Counted from the stretch's first letter, positions 34,584 to 43,338 are shown. The stretch is 61,002 nucleotides of DNA from an uncultured Myxococcales bacterium (GCA_937902985.1 CALFNG010000170.1:1-61002), one strand, 5' to 3'. A program made the numbers and translations. The notes: a model not told the origin generated them from the letters alone.

Positions 34584-35884
34584 GCCGGCTCCCTCGACGC
34601 CGCGGGAGCGACCATCCGCGCCGTGTCGTCGGCCAGCCGCAACGCGACCGCGCGAACGACGTCGTCGCGACCGACGCGGTCCTGCGTGTGCGCCGCGAGG
34701 TCTTTGACCTGCACCACGTTCTCGGCGAGCTCGCTGTCGCCCAGGATCACGACGATGCGCGCGCCCAGCGTGTTGGCCCGCCGCAGCTGACTCTTGAGGG
34801 ACCCGCCGCGGGTGTCGATCTCGCAGCGAACGCCCGCGCGCCGGAGGTCGCGCGCGAGCACGAGGCCCGCCGTGGTCGCGCCGGCGCCGAGGGGAGCGAC
34901 AAGGGCGTCGACCGTATTCGTCGCCTCGGTCAGGTCGCTCGCGATGAGCAGCCGCTCCAGGCCTGCGGCGAAGCCGATGGCGGGGACGCTGGGTCCGCCG
35001 AGAGCGGCGACCATGCCGTCGTACCGGCCGCCGCCGACGAGCGTGCTGCCGGCGCCGAGCTTGTCGTGGGCGCCGCGGATCTCGAACAGCGTGCGCGTGT
35101 AGTAGTCGAGGCCCCGGACGAGGCGAGGGTCGACGGAATACGGCGTGCCGAGCGCGTCGAGGGCGGCGCGCAGCCTCTCGAAGTGCTCGCGGTCACCCGC
35201 GCCGAGGAAGTCGTGCAACGTCGGCGCGTCGCTCACCGCAGCCTTGTCGCTCTCGCTCTTCGAGTCGAGGATGCGGAGCGGGTTCGTCCCGAGGCGTCGC
35301 TGGGAATCGGCGGACAGCGACTCGGCCTTCGGCGTCAAGTGCGCGACGAGCGCGGCCCGGTATTGCTCTCGCGTCGACGGACCGCCGAGCGTGTTCACGA
35401 CCACCTCGATGCCGGGGACGGCGAGCTCGTTGAGGAAACCGACGAGCATGTCGATCATCTCCGCGTCGCACCCGGGCCCCTCGTCGCCGAAGATCTCGGC
35501 GCCGACCTGGAAGAACTGCCGGTAGCGGCCGCGCTGCGGTCGCTCGGCCCGGAACATCGGCCCCGTGTACCACCAGCGCGTGACCGGCTCGCGCCCGTGC
35601 ACGGCGTGCTCGATGTAAGCGCGCGCGGCGCTCGCCGTGCCTTCGGGGCGGAGCGTGAGCGCTTCGCCGCGATGGTCGAAGGAGTACATTTCCTTCTCGA
35701 CGATGTCCGTCACTTCGCCGATGGCGCGGACGAAGAGCGCCGTCGGCTCGACGTACGGGGTCCGCACTTCGCGAAAGCCGTGCAGGGCCATCGAACGCGC
35801 GTACGCGCGTTCGACGCGCTGCCATCGCCCGACCTCGTCGGGCAGCACGTCGTTCATGCCTTTCACGGCTCGGAGCGGGGTCAT
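34580..35884 (-). CDS. hisS: Histidyl-tRNA synthetase
   Basis: A 434-residue class IIa synthetase. Motif 1 region near GMNDVLPDE, motif 2 with YTGPMFRAERPQRGRYRQF, His-specific motif LVRGLDYYTRTLFEI, motif 3 with IGFAAGLERLLIAS, and an anticodon-binding C-terminal domain. All expected parts are present; cytoplasmic, charges tRNA-His. Divergent from ruvX; two direct repeats lie between. Followed by an overlapping gene for a repetitive exported protein, an unusual operon partner. Confidence 0.97.
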   Translation of the reverse strand: MTPLRAVKGMNDVLPDEVGRWQRVERAYARSMALHGFREVRTPYVEPTALFVRAIGEVTDIVEKEMYSFDHRGEALTLRPEGTASAARAYIEHAVHGREPVTRWWYTGPMFRAERPQRGRYRQFFQVGAEIFGDEGPGCDAEMIDMLVGFLNELAVPGIEVVVNTLGGPSTREQYRAALVAHLTPKAESLSADSQRRLGTNPLRILDSKSESDKAAVSDAPTLHDFLGAGDREHFERLRAALDALGTPYSVDPRLVRGLDYYTRTLFEIRGAHDKLGAGSTLVGGGRYDGMVAALGGPSVPAIGFAAGLERLLIASDLTEATNTVDALVAPLGAGATTAGLVLARDLRRAGVRCEIDTRGGSLKSQLRRANTLGARIVVILGDSELAENVVQVKDLAAHTQDRVGRDDVVRAVALRLADDTARMVAPAASREPA

Positions 35885-35912
35885 ACGGGCGGGATCGCGG
35901 CTACTCTTAAGG

Positions 35913-35952
35913 CGTGGGCAGAAGCTGACGCAGACCGTGGGCAGAACGTGAC
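35913..35952. promoter_or_regulatory. Two 17-bp direct repeats in the hisS-ruvX divergent region
   Basis: CGTGGGCAGAAGCTGAC at 35913-35929 and CGTGGGCAGAACGTGAC at 35936-35952, differing at two adjacent positions. The 23-bp spacing is close to two helix turns, as for paired binding sites. The upstream repeat lies 29 bp from the hisS ATG. Confidence 0.4.
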
Positions 35953-36044
35953 AATCCGTGGCCGCGACTTATGGCCCCGAGCGCACGTCTCGGTCAAGCA
36001 CGCGTCGCTGGCGAAGCGCACTCGTTCGCGCTAATCGGTGCCGC

Positions 36045-36506
36045 GTGACCGCTACGCCGCGTCGGCCGGGTCGTCACGCCCGCGTCTGCGGGCTCGATCC
36101 GGGCCGGGCTCGAATCGGGGTGGCCATCGACGACGAGCTTGGTCTCCTGGCGCACCCCCGGGGCACGCTCGACCCGCGCGATCCCAAGGCGCTCGCCGCG
36201 GCCGTTCGAGACCTGGCGACCCGCGAAGACATCGGGAGGTTCATCGTCGGCTTGCCCCTTCACCTCCGGGGCGGCGAAGGGGCCTCGGCGCGCGACGCGA
36301 GGCGCCTCGGGCAGCTCGTCGCCGACAGCACGGGCTGCATGGTCGAGCTCTGGGACGAGCGGCTCTCGACCGTTCAGGCGCAGCGCTCGCTCGCGGCCAG
36401 CGAGGTGCGAGGCAAGAAGGCCCGTGCGCACATCGACGAGGCGGCGGCCTGTGCGATCCTCCAGGCGTGGCTCGACGCCCGCCAGGCCCGGCGAAAGGGG
36501 CCGTGA
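36045..36506 (+). CDS. ruvX: RuvX/YqgF-family RNase H-fold nuclease
   Basis: A 153-residue protein from GTG 36045 (an ATG 87 bp upstream would add Arg-rich residues and overlap the promoter region). Motifs CGLDPGRARIGVAIDD (catalytic Asp), GLPLHLRGGEG, WDERLSTVQAQ and HIDEAAACAILQAWL match the family, known for pre-16S rRNA 5' processing or Holliday-junction resolution. The length is as expected. mltG follows 41 bp downstream on the same strand, the known neighbourhood in many bacteria. Confidence 0.9.
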   Translation: MTATPRRPGRHARVCGLDPGRARIGVAIDDELGLLAHPRGTLDPRDPKALAAAVRDLATREDIGRFIVGLPLHLRGGEGASARDARRLGQLVADSTGCMVELWDERLSTVQAQRSLAASEVRGKKARAHIDEAAACAILQAWLDARQARRKGP

Positions 36507-36547
36507 GGCGCTCGATGACCGACCGATGACCGACCGATGAGAGAGCG

Positions 36548-37732
36548 GTGAGCGAGACCGACGGCAAGAAGCCTCCGCGGCGGCGCGGTTCGAAGCGCCG
36601 CAAGCGCCGTCCTGCAGGCGACGCCGCCGCCCCGTCCGCGACCCGCCCGCTGAAGGCGAGGGAAGCCCTCGCGCGGCGCGTCAAGGTGGCCGCTGGCGCC
36701 GCGTTCGGCCTGATCGCGCTCGCCGTCTCGACGTGGCTCTTCATCTTGTACCCCTCGTCGCGGGGGCCGGGCGACGGGCGCGCCGTCGAGCTGTTCGTGG
36801 TCCAGGATCCGGGAGCCGGTGGGCTCGCTTCGGCGCTGGCCACCGCCGGCGTCGTTTCGAGTCCGCGGCTCTTCGCCTTCTGGGTCCGGGTGACGGGGGG
36901 AACGGGCGCCGTCGTGGCCGGTCGACACCTTCTCACGGACGACGCGAGCCCTCGCGAGCTCATGGCCCGCCTCGAGCGGCGCGCGTCCGCAGGAACGACG
37001 CGCGTCACCTTCCCCGAAGGGTGGAACCGCTTCGACATGGCCCGGCGCCTCCAGGACAAGCAGGTCGTCGCCCTGCGTGACTTCCTCGACGCAACCACCG
37101 ACGCGGCGCTGCTGCGCGATCTCGGCATCGAAGGCGACAGTGCCGAGGGCTTCCTCTTTCCCGCGACATACGATCTGCCGTTCGACAGCGATCCGCGGGA
37201 GGTCGTGCGGCGTATGAAGCACGAGTTCGATCGCCGCTGGGACATCCTCTCGCGCTCGCACGGGTCGAGCCTGAACGACGTCATGACCTCGTCGCGCATG
37301 GGCATCCGCGACGTCGTGACCCTCGCGTCGATGGTCGAGAAAGAAGCGGTGGCCGACGACGAACGCCCGATCATCGCGAGCGTGTTCCTGAACCGCCTGC
37401 GCGATCCTGCGTTCCACCCCAAGCGCCTCGAGTGCGACCCGACGGCGGCGTACGGGTGCGTCGTGGCGCCCGAAAAGGCCACGTCGTGCGCCGACTTCGC
37501 GGGCAAGGCCACCGCGCCGATCGAGCACGACCCCAACAACCCGTACTCGACGTACACCCACGAGGGCCTTCCTCCGGGCCCGATCGCCAATCCCGGCGCC
37601 CGATCGCTCGAGGCGGCGATGGCCCCCGCCGCGACGCACTACTTCTTCTTCGTCGCCCGGGGCGAGGGGCGGCACGCCTTCTCCGAGACGTACGAAGCGC
37701 ACCTCAGCGCCACCAAGGCCGGCAAGCTCTAG
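36548..37732 (+). CDS. mltG: Endolytic transglycosylase MltG
   Basis: A 394-residue membrane-anchored enzyme that cuts new glycan strands to end polymerisation. Basic N-terminus, one span at about 46-68, a LysM-like subdomain (80-150), then the YceG core: PEGWNRFDMARRL, EGFLFPATYDL, catalytic Glu region ASMVEKEA (260-267), SVFLNRL, and YSTYTHEGLPPGPIANPG. It starts with GTG 36548. The 30 bp before it hold an 11-bp tandem repeat (GACCGACCGAT) that leaves little room for a ribosome site. The cysteine pair (CDPTAAYGCVV, CADF) is unusual for the family. Confidence 0.93.
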   Translation: MSETDGKKPPRRRGSKRRKRRPAGDAAAPSATRPLKAREALARRVKVAAGAAFGLIALAVSTWLFILYPSSRGPGDGRAVELFVVQDPGAGGLASALATAGVVSSPRLFAFWVRVTGGTGAVVAGRHLLTDDASPRELMARLERRASAGTTRVTFPEGWNRFDMARRLQDKQVVALRDFLDATTDAALLRDLGIEGDSAEGFLFPATYDLPFDSDPREVVRRMKHEFDRRWDILSRSHGSSLNDVMTSSRMGIRDVVTLASMVEKEAVADDERPIIASVFLNRLRDPAFHPKRLECDPTAAYGCVVAPEKATSCADFAGKATAPIEHDPNNPYSTYTHEGLPPGPIANPGARSLEAAMAPAATHYFFFVARGEGRHAFSETYEAHLSATKAGKL

Positions 37733-37835
37733 CGCCAGCAATTCGCGCTCCGCGCTACGCACTAGGGTAGGGGTGGGCCTCGGCCTCGCGGCCATGTGGG
37801 TACTCGGCGGCGCGACCTGAACATGGTAGAGCCTC

Positions 37836-38843
37836 GTGCCGGTGTTCCTGGTTGGCGACATCGGCGGCACGCACGCCAGGCTCTCGCTGCTCGACGCGCA
37901 CGGCAAGACGGTGCGCAAGCAAGAATACGCGAGTGCGAACTACCCGTCGCTCGAAGCGGTGGCCGGCGAGTTCATCGAGGCCGAGCGCACGGCCAAGGTC
38001 CGCGCCGCGGCGTTCGGAGTCGCGGGGCCGGTCGTCGCGGGGCGAGCCGCCGCTACGAACCTGCGGTGGACGATGGACTCCCGGGTCATCGCGCGAAAGC
38101 TCGGGATCAAAAAAGTCACGCTCCTCAACGACCTCGTGGCGTTGTCGCTCGGCGCCTTGCGGGTGCGCCCGGCCAAGCTTCACCGCCTGAACGACGCGGG
38201 CATGCCGAGGAGCGCTTCGAAGAAAAGGGGAGCCAACATCGCGGTCATCGCGGCAGGCACGGGCCTCGGAGAGGCGATGCTCATCTGGGACGGGGAGCGC
38301 TTCGTCCCCAGCGCGACCGAGGGCGGCCATGCCGACTTCGCGGCCCGTGACGATCTCGAGATCGAGCTCCTGCAGTTCCTGCGGGGCCGCTTCGGTCGGG
38401 TGAGCTGGGAGCGCATCCTCTCGGGCGCCGGGCTCGGAAACGTGTACGACTTCTTTTGCCAGGTGAAGGGCCTCGGCGAGACCGCCGTGAACGCCGCCAC
38501 TGTCGCGGCCGAGCCGGATCGCAACGCCGCGATCGGTGCCCTCGGAACGTCGGGCAAGAGCGAGGCGGCCGGCCGCGCGGTCGAGCTCTTCGCCTCGATC
38601 TACGGAGCGGAGGCCGGCAATCTCGCGCTCAAGACCCTGTCGCTGGGCGGAGTCTACGTTTGCGGAAACATCGCAGCGCGAATGCTCCCGGTTCTCGATC
38701 GAGGGCTATTCCGCCGCGCGTTCTGCGACAAGGGTCGCTTCAGCGCCGTGATGGAAAAGATCCCCGTCGCCGTGGTGCTCGATAGCGACGTCGGCCTCGC
38801 GGGCGCCGCGAGCGTGGCCCTTGCCGGCTCCGGACGCCACTGA
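37836..38843 (+). CDS. glk: Glucokinase
   Basis: A 335-residue ROK-independent, Glk-type glucokinase. Phosphate-1 motif VGDIGGTHARLSL, sugar-binding LLNDLVALSLGAL, AAGTGLGEAML, EGGHADFAARDD, and adenosine region VYVCGNIAARML. All key pieces are present. It phosphorylates glucose at C6 with ATP, in the cytoplasm. It starts with GTG 37836. pgl follows on the same strand after 45 bp, which makes a glucose-6-phosphate handling pair. Confidence 0.93.
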   Translation: MPVFLVGDIGGTHARLSLLDAHGKTVRKQEYASANYPSLEAVAGEFIEAERTAKVRAAAFGVAGPVVAGRAAATNLRWTMDSRVIARKLGIKKVTLLNDLVALSLGALRVRPAKLHRLNDAGMPRSASKKRGANIAVIAAGTGLGEAMLIWDGERFVPSATEGGHADFAARDDLEIELLQFLRGRFGRVSWERILSGAGLGNVYDFFCQVKGLGETAVNAATVAAEPDRNAAIGALGTSGKSEAAGRAVELFASIYGAEAGNLALKTLSLGGVYVCGNIAARMLPVLDRGLFRRAFCDKGRFSAVMEKIPVAVVLDSDVGLAGAASVALAGSGRH

Positions 38844-38877
38844 CGCCATCGCGGCGGCGTCTTACATACGCTGTTCG

Positions 38878-38887
38878 AAGGAGGTGA
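38878..38887 (+). promoter_or_regulatory. Very strong Shine-Dalgarno before pgl
   Basis: AAGGAGGTGA, a ten-base complement of the 16S anti-SD, with its AGGAGG core only 4 bases before the ATG. It fixes the pgl start at 38889. Confidence 0.7.
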
Positions 38888-38888
38888 C

Positions 38889-39632
38889 ATGAGTTCCAGA
38901 GAGATCCCCGGACAGCTCATCACCGAGAGGGACCCCGCTGCCGCCACGACCGAGGCTGCCGAGCGGATCGCAACGGCGCTGATCGAGGCCCTGGCGACTC
39001 GGGGTCGAGCCACCCTGGCGCTGTCGGGGGGAAACACCCCGCGCGCCGCTTACGCAACCCTCGCCCGGAGAGCGGGGGTCGACTGGTCGCGGGTGGACGT
39101 CTACTGGGTAGACGAGCGCGCCGTCCCGCCCGACGACGACCGCAGCAACTACCGGTGGGCCAAGGCCACGCTGCTCGACGCGGCTCCCATTGCCCCCGAG
39201 CACGTGCATCGCATGCCCGCCGATGCGCCCGATCTCGAGTCGGCGGCCAGGTCCTACGAGAAGGTCGTGAGAGAGGGCGTCCCTGTAGACGTCGACGGCG
39301 TCTCCGCGTTCGATGTCATGGTCCTCGGCGTGGGCGACGACGGGCACACCGCGTCGCTGTTCCCTGGCGATCGCACGATCGACGTCACCGATCGGTCGGT
39401 CATCGCGGTGGGCGCCCAACGAGGTCTCGAAGCTCGGCTGACGTTCACGCGCACCGTGATCCAGCACGCGCGCGTGGTGCTCGTGCTGGTGGTCGGCGCC
39501 CACAAGCGCGCCGCGCTGGCGAGGGCCTGGTCGCGCGAAGGCGACATCCATGAGACCCCCTCGCGCCTCGTGCGTGACTGCAAGGGCCAGGTTCTCTGGA
39601 TTGCCGACGAGCCCGCGGCCGCCACGGCTTGA
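38889..39632 (+). CDS. pgl: 6-phosphogluconolactonase
   Basis: A 247-residue enzyme of the pentose-phosphate/Entner-Doudoroff entry. Motifs: [51 protein letters not shown], and [21 protein letters not shown]. The length is normal. The start is set by the strong ribosome site just upstream. An antisense fragment of glucose-6-phosphate dehydrogenase, the enzyme that makes its substrate, follows its stop within 60 bp. Confidence 0.95.
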   Translation: MSSREIPGQLITERDPAAATTEAAERIATALIEALATRGRATLALSGGNTPRAAYATLARRAGVDWSRVDVYWVDERAVPPDDDRSNYRWAKATLLDAAPIAPEHVHRMPADAPDLESAARSYEKVVREGVPVDVDGVSAFDVMVLGVGDDGHTASLFPGDRTIDVTDRSVIAVGAQRGLEARLTFTRTVIQHARVVLVLVVGAHKRAALARAWSREGDIHETPSRLVRDCKGQVLWIADEPAAATA

Positions 39633-39689
39633 CGGGGACGCGGCGAGGCAAGCGCCGACACCTCGCTCGCGTCAGGCGCACGCGAGCGC

Positions 39690-39965
39690 CTTTCCCAAGG
39701 TAGTGGTCGATTCGAAAGACCTGCGGCTCGTCGAACGCCGAGGCGATCGCGTCATTGAGGGCCCGCGCGCTCGCCAGATCGTGGCCAAAAGGCTTCTCGA
39801 AGACGACCCGTGTCCAGAAGGCGCCGCTCTCGCGGCCGGCCGGGGTCGCCGGCGCGACGAGGCGGGCCGCGCGAAGACCCTCCACGATGGGACCGAACTC
39901 GCTCGGGGGCACGGCCAGGTACGATTCTGCGATCGAGTGTGTCAGCAACGTATAGCGACCTTCGT
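39690..39965 (-). pseudogene. zwf: Glucose-6-phosphate dehydrogenase fragment
   Basis: The minus-strand frame reads [20 protein letters not shown], an F/V-KPFGHDL block and [11 protein letters not shown], the G6PDH active-site signature. That is the middle of the family (about residues 120-210 of roughly 490). The coenzyme-binding N-terminus (GASGDLA) is absent upstream and the protein runs into unrelated sequence right after the RIDHYLGK motif. So about 90 residues of homology remain. A functional zwf must lie elsewhere if the pathway runs. The neighbours glk and pgl make this a remnant of a zwf-pgl-glk cluster, with an inversion or partial duplication involved. Confidence 0.75.
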
Positions 39966-40133
39966 TTCGGGTCGTCGGGCGCACGGCGCAGCGCGGGACC
40001 GTCGCGTGACCGTCCTCAGTGCGCCCCATCAGCGGCTTGGCCCACGAAGCGACCGCGGCCGGTCGAATCTCCGCTGGCCCAAACCTTGCGCGAACTGTCT
40101 TGATGTTTAGCTTGGGTGTCCAGGAGGCAGGTC

Positions 40134-40397
40134 ATGCGAGTCACTGGACATCCCTCGGGTCGCTTTGTCGGGTATGTGCACGTGCAGGTTGCCTCGCGCG
40201 TTTACGTGCTACCCGTCGAGGCTCGGTCCCTCAAGCTGGACGACGGATCCAGCCTCGAAGCGGGCTTCTTCGCGGAAGGCGCCACGGGTTTCAGCATCGT
40301 TGTAGACAGCGAGGCCACCGAAGCGGTGGTCAATCAAACGATCGATCGCGCCTCGGAAGTGGCGGCACGGCACATCGGTCGCACGTTACTGAACTGA
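40134..40397 (+). CDS. Conserved-looking small hypothetical protein
   Basis: An 87-residue protein with an AGGAGG ribosome site seven bases before the ATG. The composition is balanced, not Arg-rich, with a likely beta-rich fold (GYVHVQVASRVYVLPV, GFSIVVDSEATEAVVNQ). No recognised domain or signal peptide. It begins the less dense 39.7-43.3 kb stretch. GC seems a little lower than the flanking housekeeping genes. Confidence 0.6.
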   Translation: MRVTGHPSGRFVGYVHVQVASRVYVLPVEARSLKLDDGSSLEAGFFAEGATGFSIVVDSEATEAVVNQTIDRASEVAARHIGRTLLN

Positions 40398-40784
40398 GTC
40401 GCCAAGGGCCGCGTTCGCTCTCTCGTCGATCGCGTAGCTTCGGAACAAGCGGCTCGGCGCCGCGAGGCGCGGGCCGCGCAGAACCCGGTCCCATATTCAG
40501 GCGGCGGCCATGCGCGAGGGTTCCAGCGTGGCGCGCTCGTCGAAACGAGACGGCACGCCGCGCGTACGGCCATTGTCGAGGCTTCCCCTCGGTGTGGAAG
40601 CTCAAGCGGTGGAACTTTTCGTACGCCCACACCTCGTGCTCGCACGGCATGTGCAGCAGAAGCGATCCGGTGCCCGCGAAGGATCGGATTCTCGGCGCGG
40701 TTCTTCCAATCGCAGTGACGAGGGAATCAAACGGGCTTGTCGAGCATCAATTTAACCGAGAACACCTCGAGAAGGAACGGCAAC
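40398..40784. other. Long spacer without a supported gene
   Basis: About 390 bp. Overlapping short frames exist on both strands, including a minus frame from 40650 with aromatic residues (WAYEKFHRLSFHTEG) and a different minus frame reading SRFDERATLEPSRMAAA then stop near 40503. The coding-like pieces sit in different frames, which fits a decayed gene. Not enough to call a feature. Confidence 0.4.
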
Positions 40785-41234
40785 ATGAGCGCGGAATTGA
40801 CGGGCACGCAGGCCCAGACCCGAAACGACAACAAAAGCCAGGTGAACGGCAACCATGTGGCGCTGTCGGCATCGCAGGCGCCGCAGCAGCACCTCACGCC
40901 GGATCGCCCCCCGCAGCCCTTCGAGGGCGGTGAAACCAAGCAGAAGCGGCCACGCGGCTTTGCTGCGATGGACCGAACCATCGTCAGCGAGATCGCGCGC
41001 AAGGGTGGCAAGGCGGCTCATTCGGCCGGCACCGCCCACGAGTTCACGAGCGAAGAAGCGCGCGTAGCCGGTCGCAAGGGCGGACGGGCCACCCACGCGA
41101 AGCGTCGTCAGGGTGGCGACGAGTCGACGGGAGAGGCCGAGAGCAGCCCGTCGGTCGGTCAAGATGGCCACGAGGGCCAGCCGAGCGATGAGAGCCATGA
41201 GGGCCATGAGAGAGAGAGCGGTCAGTCGGGTTGA
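40785..41234 (+). CDS. KGG-repeat stress-type protein
   Basis: A 149-residue, hydrophilic protein from ATG 40785. It has two KGG motifs (ARKGGKAAH and GRKGGRATH) separated by GTAHEFTSEEARVA, the repeat of YciG/general-stress small proteins. The N-terminal 60 residues are Gln/Asn/Thr rich; the last 40 are Ser, Glu, His and Gly rich (DESHEGHERE). The long tails beyond the KGG core are unusual for the family. Ribosome-site-like AAGGAA is 10 bases upstream. Probably a disordered stress protein; exact role unknown. Confidence 0.8.
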   Translation: MSAELTGTQAQTRNDNKSQVNGNHVALSASQAPQQHLTPDRPPQPFEGGETKQKRPRGFAAMDRTIVSEIARKGGKAAHSAGTAHEFTSEEARVAGRKGGRATHAKRRQGGDESTGEAESSPSVGQDGHEGQPSDESHEGHERESGQSG

Positions 41235-41286
41235 TTGCTGGTCAGCCAGACATCGGGCTCTCTCCGGTTCTGCTCGAGGTGGAAGC

Positions 41287-41724
41287 CTATCGGCGGCCGC
41301 CGCCGTCGAGGACGCGCGCGAGGAGATCGAGCGCGTCCGCTAGGCGCTGCCGTTCGGTTCGCGAAAGCGGTTCGAGCAGCTTGGCATAGGCGGCCCCCCA
41401 GCCTGAAGAGACGCCCTCGGCCGTGCGCTTCCCGCGCGACGTGAGGCGGACGTCGGTTTGGCGGCCGTCGTCGGCTCCTCGCTTGCGGATGATGTAACCG
41501 CGCCGTTCGAGGCCTGCTAGGTTGCGGCTAGCGGTGGACGGATCGATGCCGAGCCGGTCGGCCAGGACCGACGTGGAAACGACGCCTCGCTCCGCGAGCA
41601 GGTGAAGCGCGTCGGCTTGTTGGGGCGTGAGCTCGGGGCCTGCTGTGCGCGCCTGCTCACGGCCCCAGCGCCCAAGGGCGCGCGCGACGCCCTGGAGCGC
41701 TCGAAGGGTCTTTGGGTCCGCCAT
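41287..41724 (-). CDS. MarR family transcriptional regulator
   Basis: A 145-residue protein starting at ATG 41724; the frame is open to 41868 but the extra 48 residues are Arg-rich and lack MarR features. It has the winged helix-turn-helix: LTPQQADALHLLAERG, VSTSVLADRLGIDPSTASRNLAGLERRGYI (recognition helix), then RKRGADDGRQTDVRLTSRGK (wing). It binds DNA as a dimer and usually responds to small phenolic ligands. It is divergent from a fatty-acid-hydroxylase gene, with 9-bp direct repeats between them, so that gene is its likely target. Confidence 0.92.
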   Translation of the reverse strand: MADPKTLRALQGVARALGRWGREQARTAGPELTPQQADALHLLAERGVVSTSVLADRLGIDPSTASRNLAGLERRGYIIRKRGADDGRQTDVRLTSRGKRTAEGVSSGWGAAYAKLLEPLSRTERQRLADALDLLARVLDGGGRR

Positions 41725-41863
41725 GGGTGAGTAGCCGATCGTCAAGGTCGCGCTCGGCGTCAATGGGCGGGTGAGCAATAAGCGACGGAACTGGCGGAGA
41801 GGCTCCGGGCGGGTCGCATCGGAACGGCCGTTGCGTCCTGCGACTTCTGGATGGTCTTCGCGA

Positions 41864-41882
41864 CTCACGCTACCTCACGCTA
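41864..41882. promoter_or_regulatory. Two CTCACGCTA direct repeats, 10-bp period
   Basis: CTCACGCTA at 41864-41872 and again at 41874-41882. One helix-turn spacing in the divergent region between marR and the hydroxylase gene suggests a binding site, but the region is long (about 315 bp) and this could be chance. Confidence 0.3.
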
Positions 41883-42039
41883 GATAGTGCCCCGTCGGGA
41901 TCAGAAGAAGGCGACCGAGGCGACTCTCGCCACCCTGTGAAAAGCTCTTCGCACCGGCTCCAAGGCTCGCGCTCCGTGACCAGCCGAGCTATTGCGCCTC
42001 GTCGGCCCGCGCTCTAGCGTAGGCCGCCAAAGGAAAGTG

Positions 42040-42723
42040 ATGGCGGATCAGGTTCTCGAGCCCCGGCTTCCCAAGCGTGTGCGCGCTGGCGTGCGCGACG
42101 CGCAAGCGGAGACTTGCCGGATGTTCGAGAGCGATTTTCTCGAACGGTTCTCGCGCATTCATCCCGCGACCCCATTCGTCGTCTGGCTTCCAGTCACGGT
42201 GTTTTTTCTCGTTCGGAGTGTGCTCCGCTACCAGGCTTCCGATGTCCACCATGCCGTGGGGCCGGTGGCGATGGCGGCGATGTTCCTCTTCGGAATGCTC
42301 GCCTGGACGTTCGCCGAGTACATCCTTCACAAGTTCGTCTTCCACTGGACGAACGAGACCCCCGCCGGCAAGCGCATCCACTTTTTGCTGCACGGGGTCC
42401 ACCACGAGTATCCGAGCGACAGGGACCGTCTGGTGATGCCTCTCCTCACCAGCGTGCCCCTGGCGATCGTCTTCTATTCGCTCTTCACGTTCGCTCTCGG
42501 CCGGGCCATCGGCGAGCCGTTTTTCGCAGGATTCGTGGTCGGATACCTCTTCTACGACGGGACGCACTACTACGTGCATCACTTCTTGCCGACCACCCGC
42601 TGGGGCAAGTTCCTCCGTCGCCATCACATGACGCACCACCACGCGGATCACGCGGGGGGCTTCGGCGTGTCGACCCCGCTGTGGGACCTGGCGTTCCGGA
42701 CAATGCCCGCGAAGAAGAAGTGA
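42040..42723 (+). CDS. Fatty-acid hydroxylase / sterol desaturase family membrane protein
   Basis: A 227-residue protein from ATG 42040 with AAGGAAAG upstream. Four membrane segments flank the diiron histidine clusters: HKFVFH (HxxxxH), HGVHHEYPSD (HxxHH), HHFLP, and HHMTHHHADH. These eight or more histidines are the family signature of non-haem diiron oxygenases that hydroxylate or desaturate lipids in the membrane. The substrate is unknown; it lacks the cytochrome b5 domain of eukaryotic forms. Likely under MarR control. Confidence 0.92.
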   Translation: MADQVLEPRLPKRVRAGVRDAQAETCRMFESDFLERFSRIHPATPFVVWLPVTVFFLVRSVLRYQASDVHHAVGPVAMAAMFLFGMLAWTFAEYILHKFVFHWTNETPAGKRIHFLLHGVHHEYPSDRDRLVMPLLTSVPLAIVFYSLFTFALGRAIGEPFFAGFVVGYLFYDGTHYYVHHFLPTTRWGKFLRRHHMTHHHADHAGGFGVSTPLWDLAFRTMPAKKK

Positions 42724-42815
42724 TCGAGCCGGTCAGCGATCGCCGGCCTCTGGCCTGAAATAGAGGCGACGACAGGGTCGGTGAAGGCAGCGAGGGAGGG
42801 CAAGGCGAGGGCGTC

Positions 42816-43295
42816 ATGACTGACAAGAGACTCGGCAAGGACATCTTCGTCGCACTCGCCGCGATCGCATGGGCCGACGGGCAACTCGACCCCGACGAGG
42901 CCGACGCGATCGTGCGCGCCGCCGTAGACGAAGGCCTGTCCCTGGAGGAAATCGCGGACATCGAAGAGTCGACGAAGCGGCCGGTGGATCTCGGGGTCAT
43001 CGACCGTGGCCCGTTGACGAAAGACGACCGGCTCTTCGTCTACGCCGTCGCGTGCTGGATCGCGCGCCTCGACGGCAGCGTGTCAGCCGCCGAGAGCGAA
43101 GCGCTGGGGGCGCTCGGCGAGCGGCTCGGAATTCCGGAGCGTCCAAGGGTCCACGCCGAGGGGGTCGCCCGCGAAATTGCCGAGCTGCCCGAAGGCGACC
43201 GGCCCGCTCGCTATAACCTCGCGGCGCTCCGGCGCACCCTGGGCGACCGGCTCCGGCAGGCGCAGGCTTCGCGTCGCCCCCCGAACGGAGCGTGA
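42816..43295 (+). CDS. TerB-like helical protein
   Basis: A 159-residue, all-alpha protein with the TerB-type beginning FVALAAIAWADGQLDPDEADAI and a second, similar half (LFVYAVACWIARLDGSVSAAESEAL). The acidic pairs fit metal or tellurite-resistance-like TerB folds. Known TerB proteins act with kinases and membrane partners; the next gene is a Ser/Thr kinase 43 bp downstream on the same strand, so they may be in one operon. No signal peptide. Confidence 0.78.
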   Translation: MTDKRLGKDIFVALAAIAWADGQLDPDEADAIVRAAVDEGLSLEEIADIEESTKRPVDLGVIDRGPLTKDDRLFVYAVACWIARLDGSVSAAESEALGALGERLGIPERPRVHAEGVAREIAELPEGDRPARYNLAALRRTLGDRLRQAQASRRPPNGA

Positions 43296-43338
43296 GTGCG
43301 CACGCCCGCCTTACCAAGCTAGTCTTTACTTCGGCGCC

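Noticed and set aside
35885-36044. T-box or other riboswitch before hisS
   Set aside because: No T-box consensus (TGGNACCGCG), no specifier stem; only direct repeats seen.
40334-40650. 106-residue minus-strand protein
   Set aside because: Aromatic-rich middle but overlapping frames of equal quality and a clashing gene-like tail in a third frame; treated as possible decayed sequence.
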